Assembly (NCBI GenBank): GCA_016219175.1
Contig: JACRCD010000025.1
Location: 105,545-169,544, forward strand
Reading direction: 5' to 3'
Source of the DNA: Deltaproteobacteria bacterium
GTDB lineage: Bacteria > Desulfobacterota > Desulfobulbia > Desulfobulbales > SURF-16
Length of the DNA: 64,000 bases
A program made the translations under genes and the position numbers. The notes beneath the pieces were generated by a model. It saw only the letters and a list, made by a program, of their open reading frames with translations. It searched no databases and had not been told where the DNA came from. Shown piece after piece: positions 36,151 through 45,149 of the stretch (the stretch's first letter is position 1; every line of letters starts with the position of its first letter).

Positions 36151-36453
36151 ATGTTTGTCATAGGAAATTTTATCGGCGCCGTGGCCAGCCTGATCAACTT
36201 TATATTGGGCGCCTACATGTGGGTCATAGTCGGGCGGGCCATAATTTCCTGGGTTAACCCCGACCCTTACAACCCGATTGTCCGGTTCCTCTACGACATC
36301 ACCGAACCACTTCTCAACAGAATCCGGCGCCTGCTGCCCTTTTCATCCGCGGCGGGAATTGACTTTTCGCCGATGATTCTGATTCTTATCATACTTTTTT
36401 TACAGAGTTTTATTGTCCCGACCCTGCATGGTATCGCCCGGTCACTTGGTTGA
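36151..36453 (+). CDS. YggT-family membrane protein
   Basis: A 100-residue protein with two hydrophobic segments (about residues 5-30 and 68-95) and the conserved ISWVNPDPYNPIVRFLYDITEPLLNRIRRLLP between them. YggT proteins are found beside division and cell-shape genes; a DivIVA-domain gene follows 48 bases later, as in Gram-positive sep clusters. The biochemical role is unknown. AAGGAG lies six bases before the ATG. Confidence 0.9.
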   Translation: MFVIGNFIGAVASLINFILGAYMWVIVGRAIISWVNPDPYNPIVRFLYDITEPLLNRIRRLLPFSSAAGIDFSPMILILIILFLQSFIVPTLHGIARSLG

Positions 36454-36500
36454 TTGCGGCTTATATTACTATGAATTTACGAAATTAAAGGAGAGCGCTT

Positions 36501-37358
36501 ATGCCATTATCAGCTGAAGATATACAGACCAAACAGTTTCACGTCCGTTTCCGCGGCTTTGATGTTGAAGAGGTTGATGCCTTTCTGGAACGTATCGCCG
36601 AGCATTTTGTTCTATTAAATGATGAAAAACGATTGCTGGCTGAACAGGTCGAAAAACTGGAAATGGAGATTCATGAATTTCACTCCCAGGAAAAAACTTT
36701 TCAGCATGCCATCATATCCGCCCAGAAGATCGCCGAGGAAATGCAGGAAAAAAGCCGCAGGGAAGCGGATGAACGGCTTACCGCCGTCCGGGAGGAAGTT
36801 AACCGGCTGCGCATGGAAAGCAGGGGGGAGGTGGAAACCCTGCAAAGGGAAATTGCCGGCCTGAAAGCAAACAGACAAAAGGTCAAGGAAGATCTGCGCA
36901 ACTATCTGCAAACCTCCCTCGACCGGCTCGAACAGGACATACCCCCGCAGGGAAGCGTCCCGCAATCCCCGCCTCAGCCGAACATCATGGATTCCGTCCT
37001 GAGTCAAACTGATAATGCGGCGGAACGAGAAGGGGATGAGGAGGATGCGCCAGGGTTACAGACAGGGGACACGGCTAACGATGACCTCAATGAACTGTAT
37101 GCGAAAATAGAACTCCCCGACGAAATGGACATGGATGACCAGGAGCGCAAAGATGAGGGCATGATGGACACGTCACGGCAGGAAAATGAGTTTGACCGCC
37201 TGGAGGATGCGGCGGCGAAGAAGCGGATGTCCATCCCTGACAACCTGGAAGATGACATGCTCTTTTCCCTTGAAGACCCGCTTGATGAAGACCAGGAGCC
37301 GAAGGTGACCATTAAAACCGATGAAGATCGCGGTTTTGCGGATTTGAAGGTGAGATGA
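36501..37358 (+). CDS. DivIVA-domain protein
   Basis: A 285-residue coiled-coil protein. The N-terminal [27 protein letters not shown] is the DivIVA lipid-binding segment, followed by about 110 residues of heptad-rich coiled coil ([20 protein letters not shown] onward). After residue 150 the chain is acidic, low-complexity and probably disordered. DivIVA marks negative membrane curvature at poles and septa. Together with FlhG-like and YggT neighbours this suggests a role in polar organisation, but delta-proteobacterial members are unstudied. AAGGAGAG lies before the ATG, and the stop overlaps the DUF167 start by ATGA. Confidence 0.88.
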   Translation: MPLSAEDIQTKQFHVRFRGFDVEEVDAFLERIAEHFVLLNDEKRLLAEQVEKLEMEIHEFHSQEKTFQHAIISAQKIAEEMQEKSRREADERLTAVREEVNRLRMESRGEVETLQREIAGLKANRQKVKEDLRNYLQTSLDRLEQDIPPQGSVPQSPPQPNIMDSVLSQTDNAAEREGDEEDAPGLQTGDTANDDLNELYAKIELPDEMDMDDQERKDEGMMDTSRQENEFDRLEDAAAKKRMSIPDNLEDDMLFSLEDPLDEDQEPKVTIKTDEDRGFADLKVR

Positions 37359-37651
37359 ACTTTCTCCATGAGATCGCGGAAACAGCGGTTTGTCTTGATC
37401 TGTACATTCAGCCGAAGTCCTCAAAAAATACTATCTGTGGTTTGCACGGCAATGAGCTCAAGCTTGCCATCACCTCCCCGCCGGTTGACGGCAAGGCAAA
37501 CAAGGCGGTTATCGCTTATCTTGCCAAGCTTTTCGGCCTGGCAAAATCTTCCGTCACCATTATCAGCGGCCAGCAAAGCCGTCATAAACGCTGCGTGTTG
37601 CACGGGGTCACCCTGAAAGAGGCCAGCGAAATTGTGGACAATTTTATTTAA
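37355..37651 (+). CDS. DUF167-family protein (YggU-like)
   Basis: A 98-residue protein with the family core [58 protein letters not shown]. Structures of this family show a compact alpha/beta fold; the function is unknown. It is often found with yggT, as here. Translation is probably coupled to the DivIVA gene through the ATGA overlap. Confidence 0.93.
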   Translation: MNFLHEIAETAVCLDLYIQPKSSKNTICGLHGNELKLAITSPPVDGKANKAVIAYLAKLFGLAKSSVTIISGQQSRHKRCVLHGVTLKEASEIVDNFI

Positions 37652-37674
37652 CTTCCGGCCGCGGGACGGTAGCC

Positions 37675-38172
37675 ATGACAACCAGAATAGGCATTCTCTC
37701 AGATACGCACCTCATCCGCCCGGACGAATATTTCCGGCAGCTGGTGGACCTCTGTTTTGCCGATGTTCCCATTATTTTCCATGCCGGAGACCTGACGGAT
37801 TTAAGCGTGCTTGACGCCTTCGGCGGCCGGGAAGTCCATGCGGTCCATGGCAATATGTGCCACGTATCAAGCAGAAACAATTTGCCCGCCAAAAAGATCA
37901 TTTACGTGGAGGGTTTTGCTGTCGGTCTGATGCATGGCATGGGCTTTCATCACCATATGGAAGAACATCTGCTGCGGGAGTTTGATAAGGTTGACTGTAT
38001 TGTCTTCGGGCACACCCACAGACCCGTCTGCCACGCTCTTTTTGAAATCCTTTTTATCAACCCGGGCACTTTTATTGGTTCCGGCCGCCATGGCGCTCCC
38101 GGCACATACGCAATACTTGAAGCAGATAAAACACTCACAGGACAGATCCTGGAGGTTCCCCGCTTACGGTGA
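37675..38172 (+). CDS. YfcE-type metallophosphodiesterase
   Basis: A 165-residue calcineurin-like phosphoesterase of the YfcE/MJ0936 group. The metal-binding motifs appear in order: GILSDTHL, IIFHAGDLTD, VHGNMC (the usual GNCD), LMHG and FGHTHRP. Such enzymes hydrolyse phosphodiesters with Mn or Ni in vitro; the natural substrate is not known. It is 23 bases after the DUF167 gene and 3 before the HIT gene. Confidence 0.9.
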   Translation: MTTRIGILSDTHLIRPDEYFRQLVDLCFADVPIIFHAGDLTDLSVLDAFGGREVHAVHGNMCHVSSRNNLPAKKIIYVEGFAVGLMHGMGFHHHMEEHLLREFDKVDCIVFGHTHRPVCHALFEILFINPGTFIGSGRHGAPGTYAILEADKTLTGQILEVPRLR

Positions 38173-38175
38173 TCA

Positions 38176-38682
38176 ATGAAAAATCTCTGGACGCCATGGA
38201 GAATGGATTACATTCTGGGGCAGGATGATCGCGCTGGTCAATGCATTTTTGACCGGGCCCCGGATAAGCCCTGTGACAGGAAAGAGCTGATTCTCTGCCG
38301 CGGCTCCCATATCGTCATACTGCTGAACCGCTTTCCCTACGCTAACGGCCACCTGCTCATCGCGCCCGTCCGTCATGTCGGGGAGTTATCCGATCTGCTC
38401 CCTGACGAATCAGCCATCCTCATGGAACATATCCGGCTCAGTGTGGCGATTTTAAAAAAACATCTGCGACCGCACGGGTTTAATATAGGTCTCAATATCG
38501 GTTCCGTGGCAGGGGCCGGCCTTGCCGATCATCTCCATTTTCATGTGGTGCCCCGCTGGCGGGACGACCACAACTTTATGACCGTTATTGCCGAGATCCG
38601 CGCCATACCCCAGCATATAGAACAAACATACGACCAATTGCTTCCTGATTTCCAAAACCTACTTCACGGCCCACTTTCATGA
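38176..38682 (+). CDS. HIT-family nucleotide hydrolase
   Basis: A 168-residue HIT protein. The N-terminal region MKNLWTPWRMDYI and FDRAPDKPCDRKELIL match the Ap4A-phosphorylase-like HIT group. ANGHLLIAPVRHVGEL precedes the active triad HLHFHVVPRW, where the middle His is the nucleophile. It probably cleaves dinucleoside polyphosphates or similar nucleotides (family inference). The stop overlaps the mutS ATG by four bases. Confidence 0.92.
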   Translation: MKNLWTPWRMDYILGQDDRAGQCIFDRAPDKPCDRKELILCRGSHIVILLNRFPYANGHLLIAPVRHVGELSDLLPDESAILMEHIRLSVAILKKHLRPHGFNIGLNIGSVAGAGLADHLHFHVVPRWRDDHNFMTVIAEIRAIPQHIEQTYDQLLPDFQNLLHGPLS

Positions 38683-41360
38683 GCGATACGCTGAAAATGA
38701 CCCCCATGCTCCGCCAGTATCTTGAGATCAAGGAGCAGCACAAGGATGCCATCCTCTTTTACCGTCTCGGCGACTTTTACGAAATGTTCTTTGCGGACGC
38801 CGTCACCGCCTCCCGGGAACTTGGCATCACCCTCACTTCCCGCAGCGGCAAGGACGACGAAAACAAGGTGCCCCTTTGCGGTGTTCCCTATCACGCCGCC
38901 TCATCCTATCTGGCCAAACTTGTCAACAAGGGCTACAGAGTGGCCATCTGCGAGCAGGTTGAAGACCCGAAAGAGGCAAAAGGGGTGGTAAAAAGAGAGG
39001 TGGTGCGTATCATCACTCCGGGGGTGGTTACCGAAGAGCAGATACTTGACGAAAAATCAAACCGTTATGTGGCCTCCCTCTGCCACCGGGAAAAATGGGG
39101 GGTGAGTCTGCTTGATCTCTCCACCGGGGAGTTTCTGGTGGCAGAACATCAAGAAATTACCGAACTCATTGACGAGCTGACCAGGATGGGTCCCGCCGAA
39201 CTTCTCATAAGCGAAGAGGAAGAGGGTTGTCTGAGCGACGTTGAAAAAATGGTGCAGCCGGCCTGCCTGACCAAGCGCCCAGCCTCCCTCTTTCACCGGG
39301 AAAACGCCAGGGAAACACTGCTTGACCACTTCCGCACCACCAACCTGGCCGGATTCGGCTGCGACCATCTGCACGCAGGATTGTGCGCCGCGGGCGCGCT
39401 TCTCCAGTACATCCGGGAAACCCAGAAGACCGATCTTTCCCATATCGAACGCCTTGTCCTGATTGAACGGGACAACGTGCTGCTCATTGACGAATCCTCC
39501 CGGCGCAACCTGGAGCTGACCCAGACCATTGCCGGCGGGAACAGGGAGGGTTCCCTGCTCGCCAGCATTGATCTGACCCGCACGCCGATGGGGGCCAGGC
39601 TTCTTAAAAAAAGCCTGCTCTTCCCTTTGCGGGACATCGATGAAATAAATAAAAGGCTCGATACGGTATCCTTTCTTTTCGGGGAACGAGAACCTGTCGC
39701 GCCCTCGCTTGCCGATACCGCAACACCGGGACTCGACAGGGCGTTGATCGTCAAAGGCGAAGGGCTGCGGGCCAAGCTGCGGGAACTTCTATCCAATGTC
39801 TACGATCTGGAAAGGCTCAACAGCCGGGTGGTGCTGGGCTCCGCCAACGGCAGGGATCTGACCTCCCTCAGCCATTCACTGGCCATGCTGCCGGAACTGA
39901 AGCTCCTGTCTTCCCTGACCCGCGGCCTTCTTTTTGAGCAAAGCCGTGATCTCGATCCGCTGGAGGATATTCATGATCTTCTTGCCCGCGCTATCCGCGA
40001 AGAATGCCCCATTACCCTGCGGGAAGGAAAGCTCATCAAACCCGGGTACAACAACGAGCTTGATGAACTCGTCTCCATCCTCACCGATGGTAAAAAACAC
40101 ATTCTGGCCCTGGAAGAAAAAGAGCGGCTGCGGACAGGAATCGCCAAACTGAAAATCGGCTTTAACAAAATTTTCGGTTATTTCATCGAAGTGAGCAAAG
40201 GACAGCTTAACCACGTGCCGGATGATTTTATCCGCAAACAGACCCTGGTCAACGCCGAACGATTCATCACCCCGGAACTGAAGGAATTTGAAAACAAGGT
40301 GCTTGGCGCGGAAGAAAAAAGGGTGGAACTTGAGTATCAGCTGTTCTGCAGGATCAGATCAGAGGTAGCCGCGGCCAGCCCACGGATTATCAAAGCTGCT
40401 TTCTTTATCGCCAGTGTGGATTTTTTCACCGCTCTCAGCGAGGTTGCGCGGCGCTACCATTACATCCGGCCCATGGTGGATAACGGAGAAGAAATTATAA
40501 TCAGGGAGGGAAGGCATCCCGTTATCGAGCGCTCCCTGCCGGCTGGCCGTTTTGTCCCCAATGACGTGCATCTTGATCAAACCAGCCAGGAAGTGCTTAT
40601 CGTCACCGGACCCAACATGGCCGGCAAATCCACGGTGCTGCGGCAGACCGCGCTCATCGTACTCATGTGCCAGATGGGCGGCTTTGTTCCCGCCGAGGAA
40701 GCGCGCATCGGCATCGTTGACCGTATCTTCACCAGGGTCGGCGCCATGGATGATCTCAGGAGGGGGCAGTCGACCTTCATGGTGGAAATGAATGAAACCG
40801 CCAATATATTAAATAATGTCACGGAAAGAAGTTTGGTGGTGCTTGATGAAATAGGGCGAGGCACGAGCACCTTTGACGGACTGGCCATTGCCTGGGCCGT
40901 GACGGAAGACCTGGTGAACATAAACGCCAAAGGGGTGAAAACCATCTTCGCCACCCATTATCACGAGCTGACCGAACTTGCTCTTACCCACAACAGGGTA
41001 AAAAACTTCAATATCGCGGTCAGGGAGTGGAACGACAGCATCATCTTTCTGCACAAACTGCTGCCCGGGGGAACCAGCAAAAGTTACGGCATCCAGGTTG
41101 CGGCCCTGGCCGGAGTGCCCAAAAGGGTGGTGGAGCGCGCCAAGGAGCTTCTGCATAATATAGAAAAAGGGGAGTTAAACAGTGACGGCAGGCCAAGGAT
41201 TGCCCCGGGCAAAAAAACAAAAGCAAAACACCCAAGCCAACTGAACCTTTTTGCCGCGGAAGATGACCCCCTCCGCCAAAAAATTAAACAGGTAGAGCCG
41301 GACCGCTTAACGCCGATTGAGGCCCTGCATTTGCTCTATGAACTGAAAAATGATGCGTAA
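38679..41360 (+). CDS. mutS: DNA mismatch repair protein MutS
   Basis: An 893-residue MutS1. The mismatch-reading motif GDFYEMF lies near residue 35, inside MLRQYLEIKEQHKDAILFYRLGDFYEMF. The connector, lever and clamp domains follow, then the ABC-type ATPase with Walker A TGPNMAGKSTVLRQ, the signature region DDLRRGQSTFMVEM, and Walker B LVVLDEIGRGTSTFDG. The C-terminus carries a possible clamp-binding QLNLF. It recognises mispaired bases and recruits MutL, which is not encoded here. The amidase gene begins 11 bases before its stop. Confidence 0.97.
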   Translation: MSDTLKMTPMLRQYLEIKEQHKDAILFYRLGDFYEMFFADAVTASRELGITLTSRSGKDDENKVPLCGVPYHAASSYLAKLVNKGYRVAICEQVEDPKEAKGVVKREVVRIITPGVVTEEQILDEKSNRYVASLCHREKWGVSLLDLSTGEFLVAEHQEITELIDELTRMGPAELLISEEEEGCLSDVEKMVQPACLTKRPASLFHRENARETLLDHFRTTNLAGFGCDHLHAGLCAAGALLQYIRETQKTDLSHIERLVLIERDNVLLIDESSRRNLELTQTIAGGNREGSLLASIDLTRTPMGARLLKKSLLFPLRDIDEINKRLDTVSFLFGEREPVAPSLADTATPGLDRALIVKGEGLRAKLRELLSNVYDLERLNSRVVLGSANGRDLTSLSHSLAMLPELKLLSSLTRGLLFEQSRDLDPLEDIHDLLARAIREECPITLREGKLIKPGYNNELDELVSILTDGKKHILALEEKERLRTGIAKLKIGFNKIFGYFIEVSKGQLNHVPDDFIRKQTLVNAERFITPELKEFENKVLGAEEKRVELEYQLFCRIRSEVAAASPRIIKAAFFIASVDFFTALSEVARRYHYIRPMVDNGEEIIIREGRHPVIERSLPAGRFVPNDVHLDQTSQEVLIVTGPNMAGKSTVLRQTALIVLMCQMGGFVPAEEARIGIVDRIFTRVGAMDDLRRGQSTFMVEMNETANILNNVTERSLVVLDEIGRGTSTFDGLAIAWAVTEDLVNINAKGVKTIFATHYHELTELALTHNRVKNFNIAVREWNDSIIFLHKLLPGGTSKSYGIQVAALAGVPKRVVERAKELLHNIEKGELNSDGRPRIAPGKKTKAKHPSQLNLFAAEDDPLRQKIKQVEPDRLTPIEALHLLYELKNDA

Positions 41361-42987
41361 ACTTCCGCTTTTTCTTGCTGTCATTATTTTGCAGCTCATG
41401 AGCTCCTATGTTTTCAGCTCCGCTTGGGCTAAAGATAGCCGCCTTCCTGACCTGGCCAGCAAACGTTACAACATGGCATCCTACCTCCATAACAATCTCT
41501 CGTTTCAGCGGGGAGAGGAGGACAGAGACAGGTGGCTGAGCTGCGTGAAATCCCTCCAGGTGCTGTACCGTCTCAATACGGGACATGAAAAAGCTTCTCT
41601 TGCCCTGTACATGCTGGGCAATATTTACGCGGAGATGCATGATCATTTTCACGATCCAAAAGATCTTGATGAAGCGATTGGCTATTACGAAGACCTGGCT
41701 ATGATTTTTCCAAAACACAGCCTGGCCGATGACGCCTTGCTTATCCTTGGCAATATTTCCTTAACCAAAAAAAATAACGGCAAAAATGCCGAAAAGCTAT
41801 TTGCCAGGGTCATTGCCGTTTATCCTGACGGCGACAAGGCACAGTCTGCCGCGCTCATGCTGCTCCAAATGAAAAAACAGACCAGCGGCAGGCCGGAACC
41901 ACACGTACCAGAACCTGTCATGCCCATGGCCCACTTGAACCAGCCCATTCGCTTCTGGTCTACAAAAAATTACACGAGAATTGTTATTGAAAGCACCCAA
42001 CCCCTTCGTTTTAAAGAAAATTTCCTCAAGGCTGAAGGCGACCTGCCCAAGCGGCTTTATGTTGATCTTTTCAACTGCCGCATTGCCCCCACGTTCCAGA
42101 ATCCCATCCCCATTCGAGACGGATTGCTGAAACAGGTCAGAGGGGCACAGTTTGACCAGGATACAGTGCGTGTCGTGCTTGATACCGAATCGGTTGAAAG
42201 CTACAAGATATTCGCCATGGCAGACCCATTCCGGGTGGTCATTGACGTCACCGGCACAAAACCGAAAGTTCCACAGCAAAAGCTGCCCACTTTGGCCGAG
42301 CAGTTCGGTCTCGGGGTCAAAACCATTGTCATCGATCCGGGACATGGAGGAAAGGATCCGGGGGCAATCGGCATAAATGGCCTGCAGGAAAAGGACATTG
42401 TTTTAAAGGTGGCAAAGAAGGTTGCCGCCATCCTGCAAAAGGAAACGGCTTACAGCGTTATCCTGACAAGAGACAGGGACATCTATATCCCTCTGGAAGA
42501 AAGGACAGCCATCGCTAATACCAAAGAGGCGGATCTCTTTCTGTCCATTCACGCCAACTCAGCGCCAAACGAAAATGCCAGCGGGGTGGAAACCTACTTT
42601 TTGAGCCTGGCCACCAGCCGGGAAGAAATGCAGGCGGCAGCCAGGGAAAATGCCGCCTCATCCAGCCAGATCAGTGACCTGCAGAAAATTTTGCAGGATT
42701 TAATGCAAAACAGCAAAATAGAAGAATCCGCCAGACTGGCGGGCAACGTCCAGGGTGAGCTGGTCAATGGTCTGAGAAGCAGGTATGAGGTAAGAAACCT
42801 GGGGGTGAAAAAGGCTCCTTTCATTGTCCTTATCGGGGCGCAAATGCCCTCCGTTCTCACCGAAATCGCTTTTTTAAGCAATAAAGAGGAGATAGTCAGA
42901 CTACAGGACGAGCGTTATCTTGAAGCCATTGCCCGTTATATTGTCGACGGAGTGAGGCAATATGTTGCAAAACTGAGCTCATTGTAA
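41350..42987 (+). CDS. amiC: N-acetylmuramoyl-L-alanine amidase with AMIN domain
   Basis: A 545-residue secreted cell-wall amidase. An N-terminal signal peptide (residues 1-27) precedes a TPR-like helical region (about 45-170). An AMIN domain follows at about 195-310 (RFWSTKNYTRIVIEST, FRVVIDVTG), which targets division sites. The catalytic amidase_3 domain is at about 325-540, with zinc ligands in IDPGHGGKDPG, LEERTAIAN and FLSIHANSAP and the catalytic Glu in LTEIAFLSNKEE. It cuts the stem peptide from muramic acid and helps daughter cells separate. The amiC name is by architecture. The start overlaps the mutS end by 11 bases. Confidence 0.93.
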   Translation: MMRKLPLFLAVIILQLMSSYVFSSAWAKDSRLPDLASKRYNMASYLHNNLSFQRGEEDRDRWLSCVKSLQVLYRLNTGHEKASLALYMLGNIYAEMHDHFHDPKDLDEAIGYYEDLAMIFPKHSLADDALLILGNISLTKKNNGKNAEKLFARVIAVYPDGDKAQSAALMLLQMKKQTSGRPEPHVPEPVMPMAHLNQPIRFWSTKNYTRIVIESTQPLRFKENFLKAEGDLPKRLYVDLFNCRIAPTFQNPIPIRDGLLKQVRGAQFDQDTVRVVLDTESVESYKIFAMADPFRVVIDVTGTKPKVPQQKLPTLAEQFGLGVKTIVIDPGHGGKDPGAIGINGLQEKDIVLKVAKKVAAILQKETAYSVILTRDRDIYIPLEERTAIANTKEADLFLSIHANSAPNENASGVETYFLSLATSREEMQAAARENAASSSQISDLQKILQDLMQNSKIEESARLAGNVQGELVNGLRSRYEVRNLGVKKAPFIVLIGAQMPSVLTEIAFLSNKEEIVRLQDERYLEAIARYIVDGVRQYVAKLSSL

Positions 42988-43740
42988 TCAAAACTTTTCC
43001 GCCACCCTGGCCAGGGTCAAGACGTCCACCCGCTCTGCGCCCGCCTGCTTTAAAACCCTGGCGCACTCATTGACAGTCGTCCCCGTGGTGAAGACATCGT
43101 CGATTAACAGAATTTTTTTCCCGGACACATCATCTTTTTTCTCCACCACAAAGGCATCCCGCAAATTTTTCCTGCGTGATAGGCCGGTTAGACCTGTTTG
43201 GGCAATGGTATCCCGTTGGCGCCTTAAGGCGGTTTTTATTATTTTGTTTCGCTGGTCCGGGAAAAAAGCCCTGGCAAGGAGCAGGGATTGGTTGAAGCCC
43301 CGCTGCCGCAAGCGGTTCATGTGGAGAGGCACGGGAATGATCCTGTCCGGACTTATGAGGTCCTGGCAGCCTACGCTTTGTTCCTTCATGTTTTTAAACG
43401 TTTTCAGTCCTGCCTTCCTGCCCCCGAATTTCAATCCAAAAATGGCTTTTGCCGCTGTCTCATTATAAACAATGACAGATCGTGCCCTGGTAAAGCTCCA
43501 TTTGCTTACCAGACATATACCGCAGAGATGGTTTTCCCCGGATGGAAAGAGCGTGCCGCAGCAGGTGCAATACGGTTCAGTGACAAATTTTATTTTTTTA
43601 AGACAGCTTTCGCAGAAAAGTATTGATGATTGCAGGAGAGAAGCCCCGCAGGAAAGGCAGCTTGGCGGAAACAAGAGATCAAGCAAATCATGAAAACAAT
43701 GCATCCCGTGCGCGGCTATTGTTGTAAATATTGAATTCAT
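42988..43740 (-). CDS. comF: ComF-family phosphoribosyltransferase-like protein
   Basis: A 250-residue ComF/GntX protein. The N-terminal zinc-binding cysteines are CLSCGASL, CESCLKK, CTCCGTLF and CGICL. The type I phosphoribosyltransferase fold follows, with the PRPP loop ILLIDDVFTTGTTVNECARVL. Homologues support DNA uptake (ComF) or gluconate use (GntX); the reaction is unproven. The stop adjoins the end of the convergent amidase gene with no gap. Confidence 0.9.
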   Translation of the reverse strand: MNSIFTTIAAHGMHCFHDLLDLLFPPSCLSCGASLLQSSILFCESCLKKIKFVTEPYCTCCGTLFPSGENHLCGICLVSKWSFTRARSVIVYNETAAKAIFGLKFGGRKAGLKTFKNMKEQSVGCQDLISPDRIIPVPLHMNRLRQRGFNQSLLLARAFFPDQRNKIIKTALRRQRDTIAQTGLTGLSRRKNLRDAFVVEKKDDVSGKKILLIDDVFTTGTTVNECARVLKQAGAERVDVLTLARVAEKF

Positions 43741-43825
43741 CGTGCTAAAATGTTAATTTTACTTTTGCTAATTTTTTCTGCGGTTTACTCTTTTATGCCC
43801 CGGTTGGCATAAGGAACACAAAATA

Positions 43826-43915
43826 ATGAAAACCCTCCTTTTTGCCATTATTGCCGTTGCTGTTGCTCTGGTGTTTATAAAAAAAATATTAAAAAGCAGC
43901 AACTGCACCCCGTGA
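43826..43915 (+). CDS. Putative 29-residue single-helix membrane peptide
   Basis: The ORF encodes MKTLLFAIIAVAVALVFIKK plus a short polar tail with one Cys. It is one hydrophobic helix followed by basic residues. AAGGA lies 10 bases before the ATG. It is in the 296-base gap between divergent comF and mtnA. The rest of the gap holds only AT-rich sequence and a small palindrome ATGGATCCAT at about 43929. Small membrane peptides often modulate transporters or sensors; nothing here shows a partner. Confidence 0.4.
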   Translation: MKTLLFAIIAVAVALVFIKKILKSSNCTP

Positions 43916-44036
43916 CTTGTTATTTATGGATCCATAGGTTTGGGTCTTCTTACCTTTTATCTTCTCACTAATTTTTTTTAAACTAACTACGGCAGGATAT
44001 CTTTTTCATTCTTTTCACTCCTTACCAGACTAAGAC

Positions 44037-45149
44037 ATGAAGGTAAACAACACACACTACCGCACCATATGGCCCGATCCCGCTGATAACAGAATAATTA
44101 AAATCATAGATCAGCGTTTCCTTCCGCACCAGTTTGTTATCGAAAGTTTGCGATCACTTGCCGATTATGTCATGGCCATCCGTGATATGCATATCAGAGG
44201 GGCTGGTTTGATCGGGGCAACTGCCGCCTTCGGTATGTATTGCGCCACCCTTTCTTCTCCATCGGGAGATTACGCCTCCTATCTCAAGGAGGCTGGGCAA
44301 AAACTCCTTGCCACCAGACCAACGGCAAAAAATCTTGCCTGGGCGGTGCAACGACAGCTCCAGGCCCTTTCCAGGGAAAAAGATCAGCAATCCAGGATAC
44401 AAAAATCCTTTCAGGTGGCCTGTGAAATCGCTGATGAAGATGCCTTGTTCTGTCAAAAGATCGGGGAGCATGGGCTAAAACTCATTGAAGAAATAAGCAA
44501 AAAAAAAGGGGGGGAACCTGTAAACATTCTCACCCACTGCAACGCCGGTTGGCTGGCCTTTGTCGATTATGGATCAGCCACGGCGCCAATCTACGCCGCC
44601 CATCATGCCGGCATTAAAATCAATGTCTATGTTGATGAAACCAGACCTTGGCTGCAGGGCGCAAGACTGACGGCATGGGAACTGAAGGAGGAAGGAGTGC
44701 CCCACATCCTGATTGCCGACAATACAGGGGGGCACCTGATGCAGCATGGCATGGTCGATCTGGTCATTGTCGGCACGGACAGGACCACTTACACCGGTGA
44801 TGTGGCCAATAAAATAGGCACCTACCTGAAAGCTCTTGCTGCCAGGGATAATAACGTCCCCTTTTACGTAGCCTTGCCTTCCTCCACCTTTGACTGGGAG
44901 ATCGAGGACGGCATTAAGCAGATCCCGATTGAGGAACGATCCGGCGATGAGGTGAATTTCGTCACTGGTCTGACAGCCAATAAGAGGATTGAAACGGTTC
45001 TTGTTCCTCCGGAAAATACCAGCTCCGTCAATTTCGGTTTTGATGTCACCCCGGCCCGCCTGGTCAGCGCCCTTATCACCGAACGAGGCGTGGTTGCCGC
45101 TGACAGGGATGAAATTTTAAAGATGTTTCCGGAGAAGAAGAGATCCTAA
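44037..45149 (+). CDS. mtnA: S-methyl-5-thioribose-1-phosphate isomerase-like protein
   Basis: A 370-residue MtnA/eIF2B-alpha-like enzyme. IRGAGLIGATAAFG precedes the catalytic Cys in NILTHCNAGWLA, the substrate region VYVDETRPWLQGARLTAWEL and the catalytic Asp in VIVGTDRTTYTGDVANKIGTYLKA. NVPFYVALPSSTFDWEI follows. The enzyme isomerises aldose-1-phosphates to ketoses in methionine salvage or in shunts that recycle methylthio- or deoxyribose by-products. The loop after DETRP (NTGGHLMQHGM) differs from common MtnA, so a related substrate such as 5-deoxyribose-1-phosphate is possible. No other salvage gene is nearby. The stop overlaps the convergent serine hydrolase stop. Confidence 0.85.
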   Translation: MKVNNTHYRTIWPDPADNRIIKIIDQRFLPHQFVIESLRSLADYVMAIRDMHIRGAGLIGATAAFGMYCATLSSPSGDYASYLKEAGQKLLATRPTAKNLAWAVQRQLQALSREKDQQSRIQKSFQVACEIADEDALFCQKIGEHGLKLIEEISKKKGGEPVNILTHCNAGWLAFVDYGSATAPIYAAHHAGIKINVYVDETRPWLQGARLTAWELKEEGVPHILIADNTGGHLMQHGMVDLVIVGTDRTTYTGDVANKIGTYLKALAARDNNVPFYVALPSSTFDWEIEDGIKQIPIEERSGDEVNFVTGLTANKRIETVLVPPENTSSVNFGFDVTPARLVSALITERGVVAADRDEILKMFPEKKRS

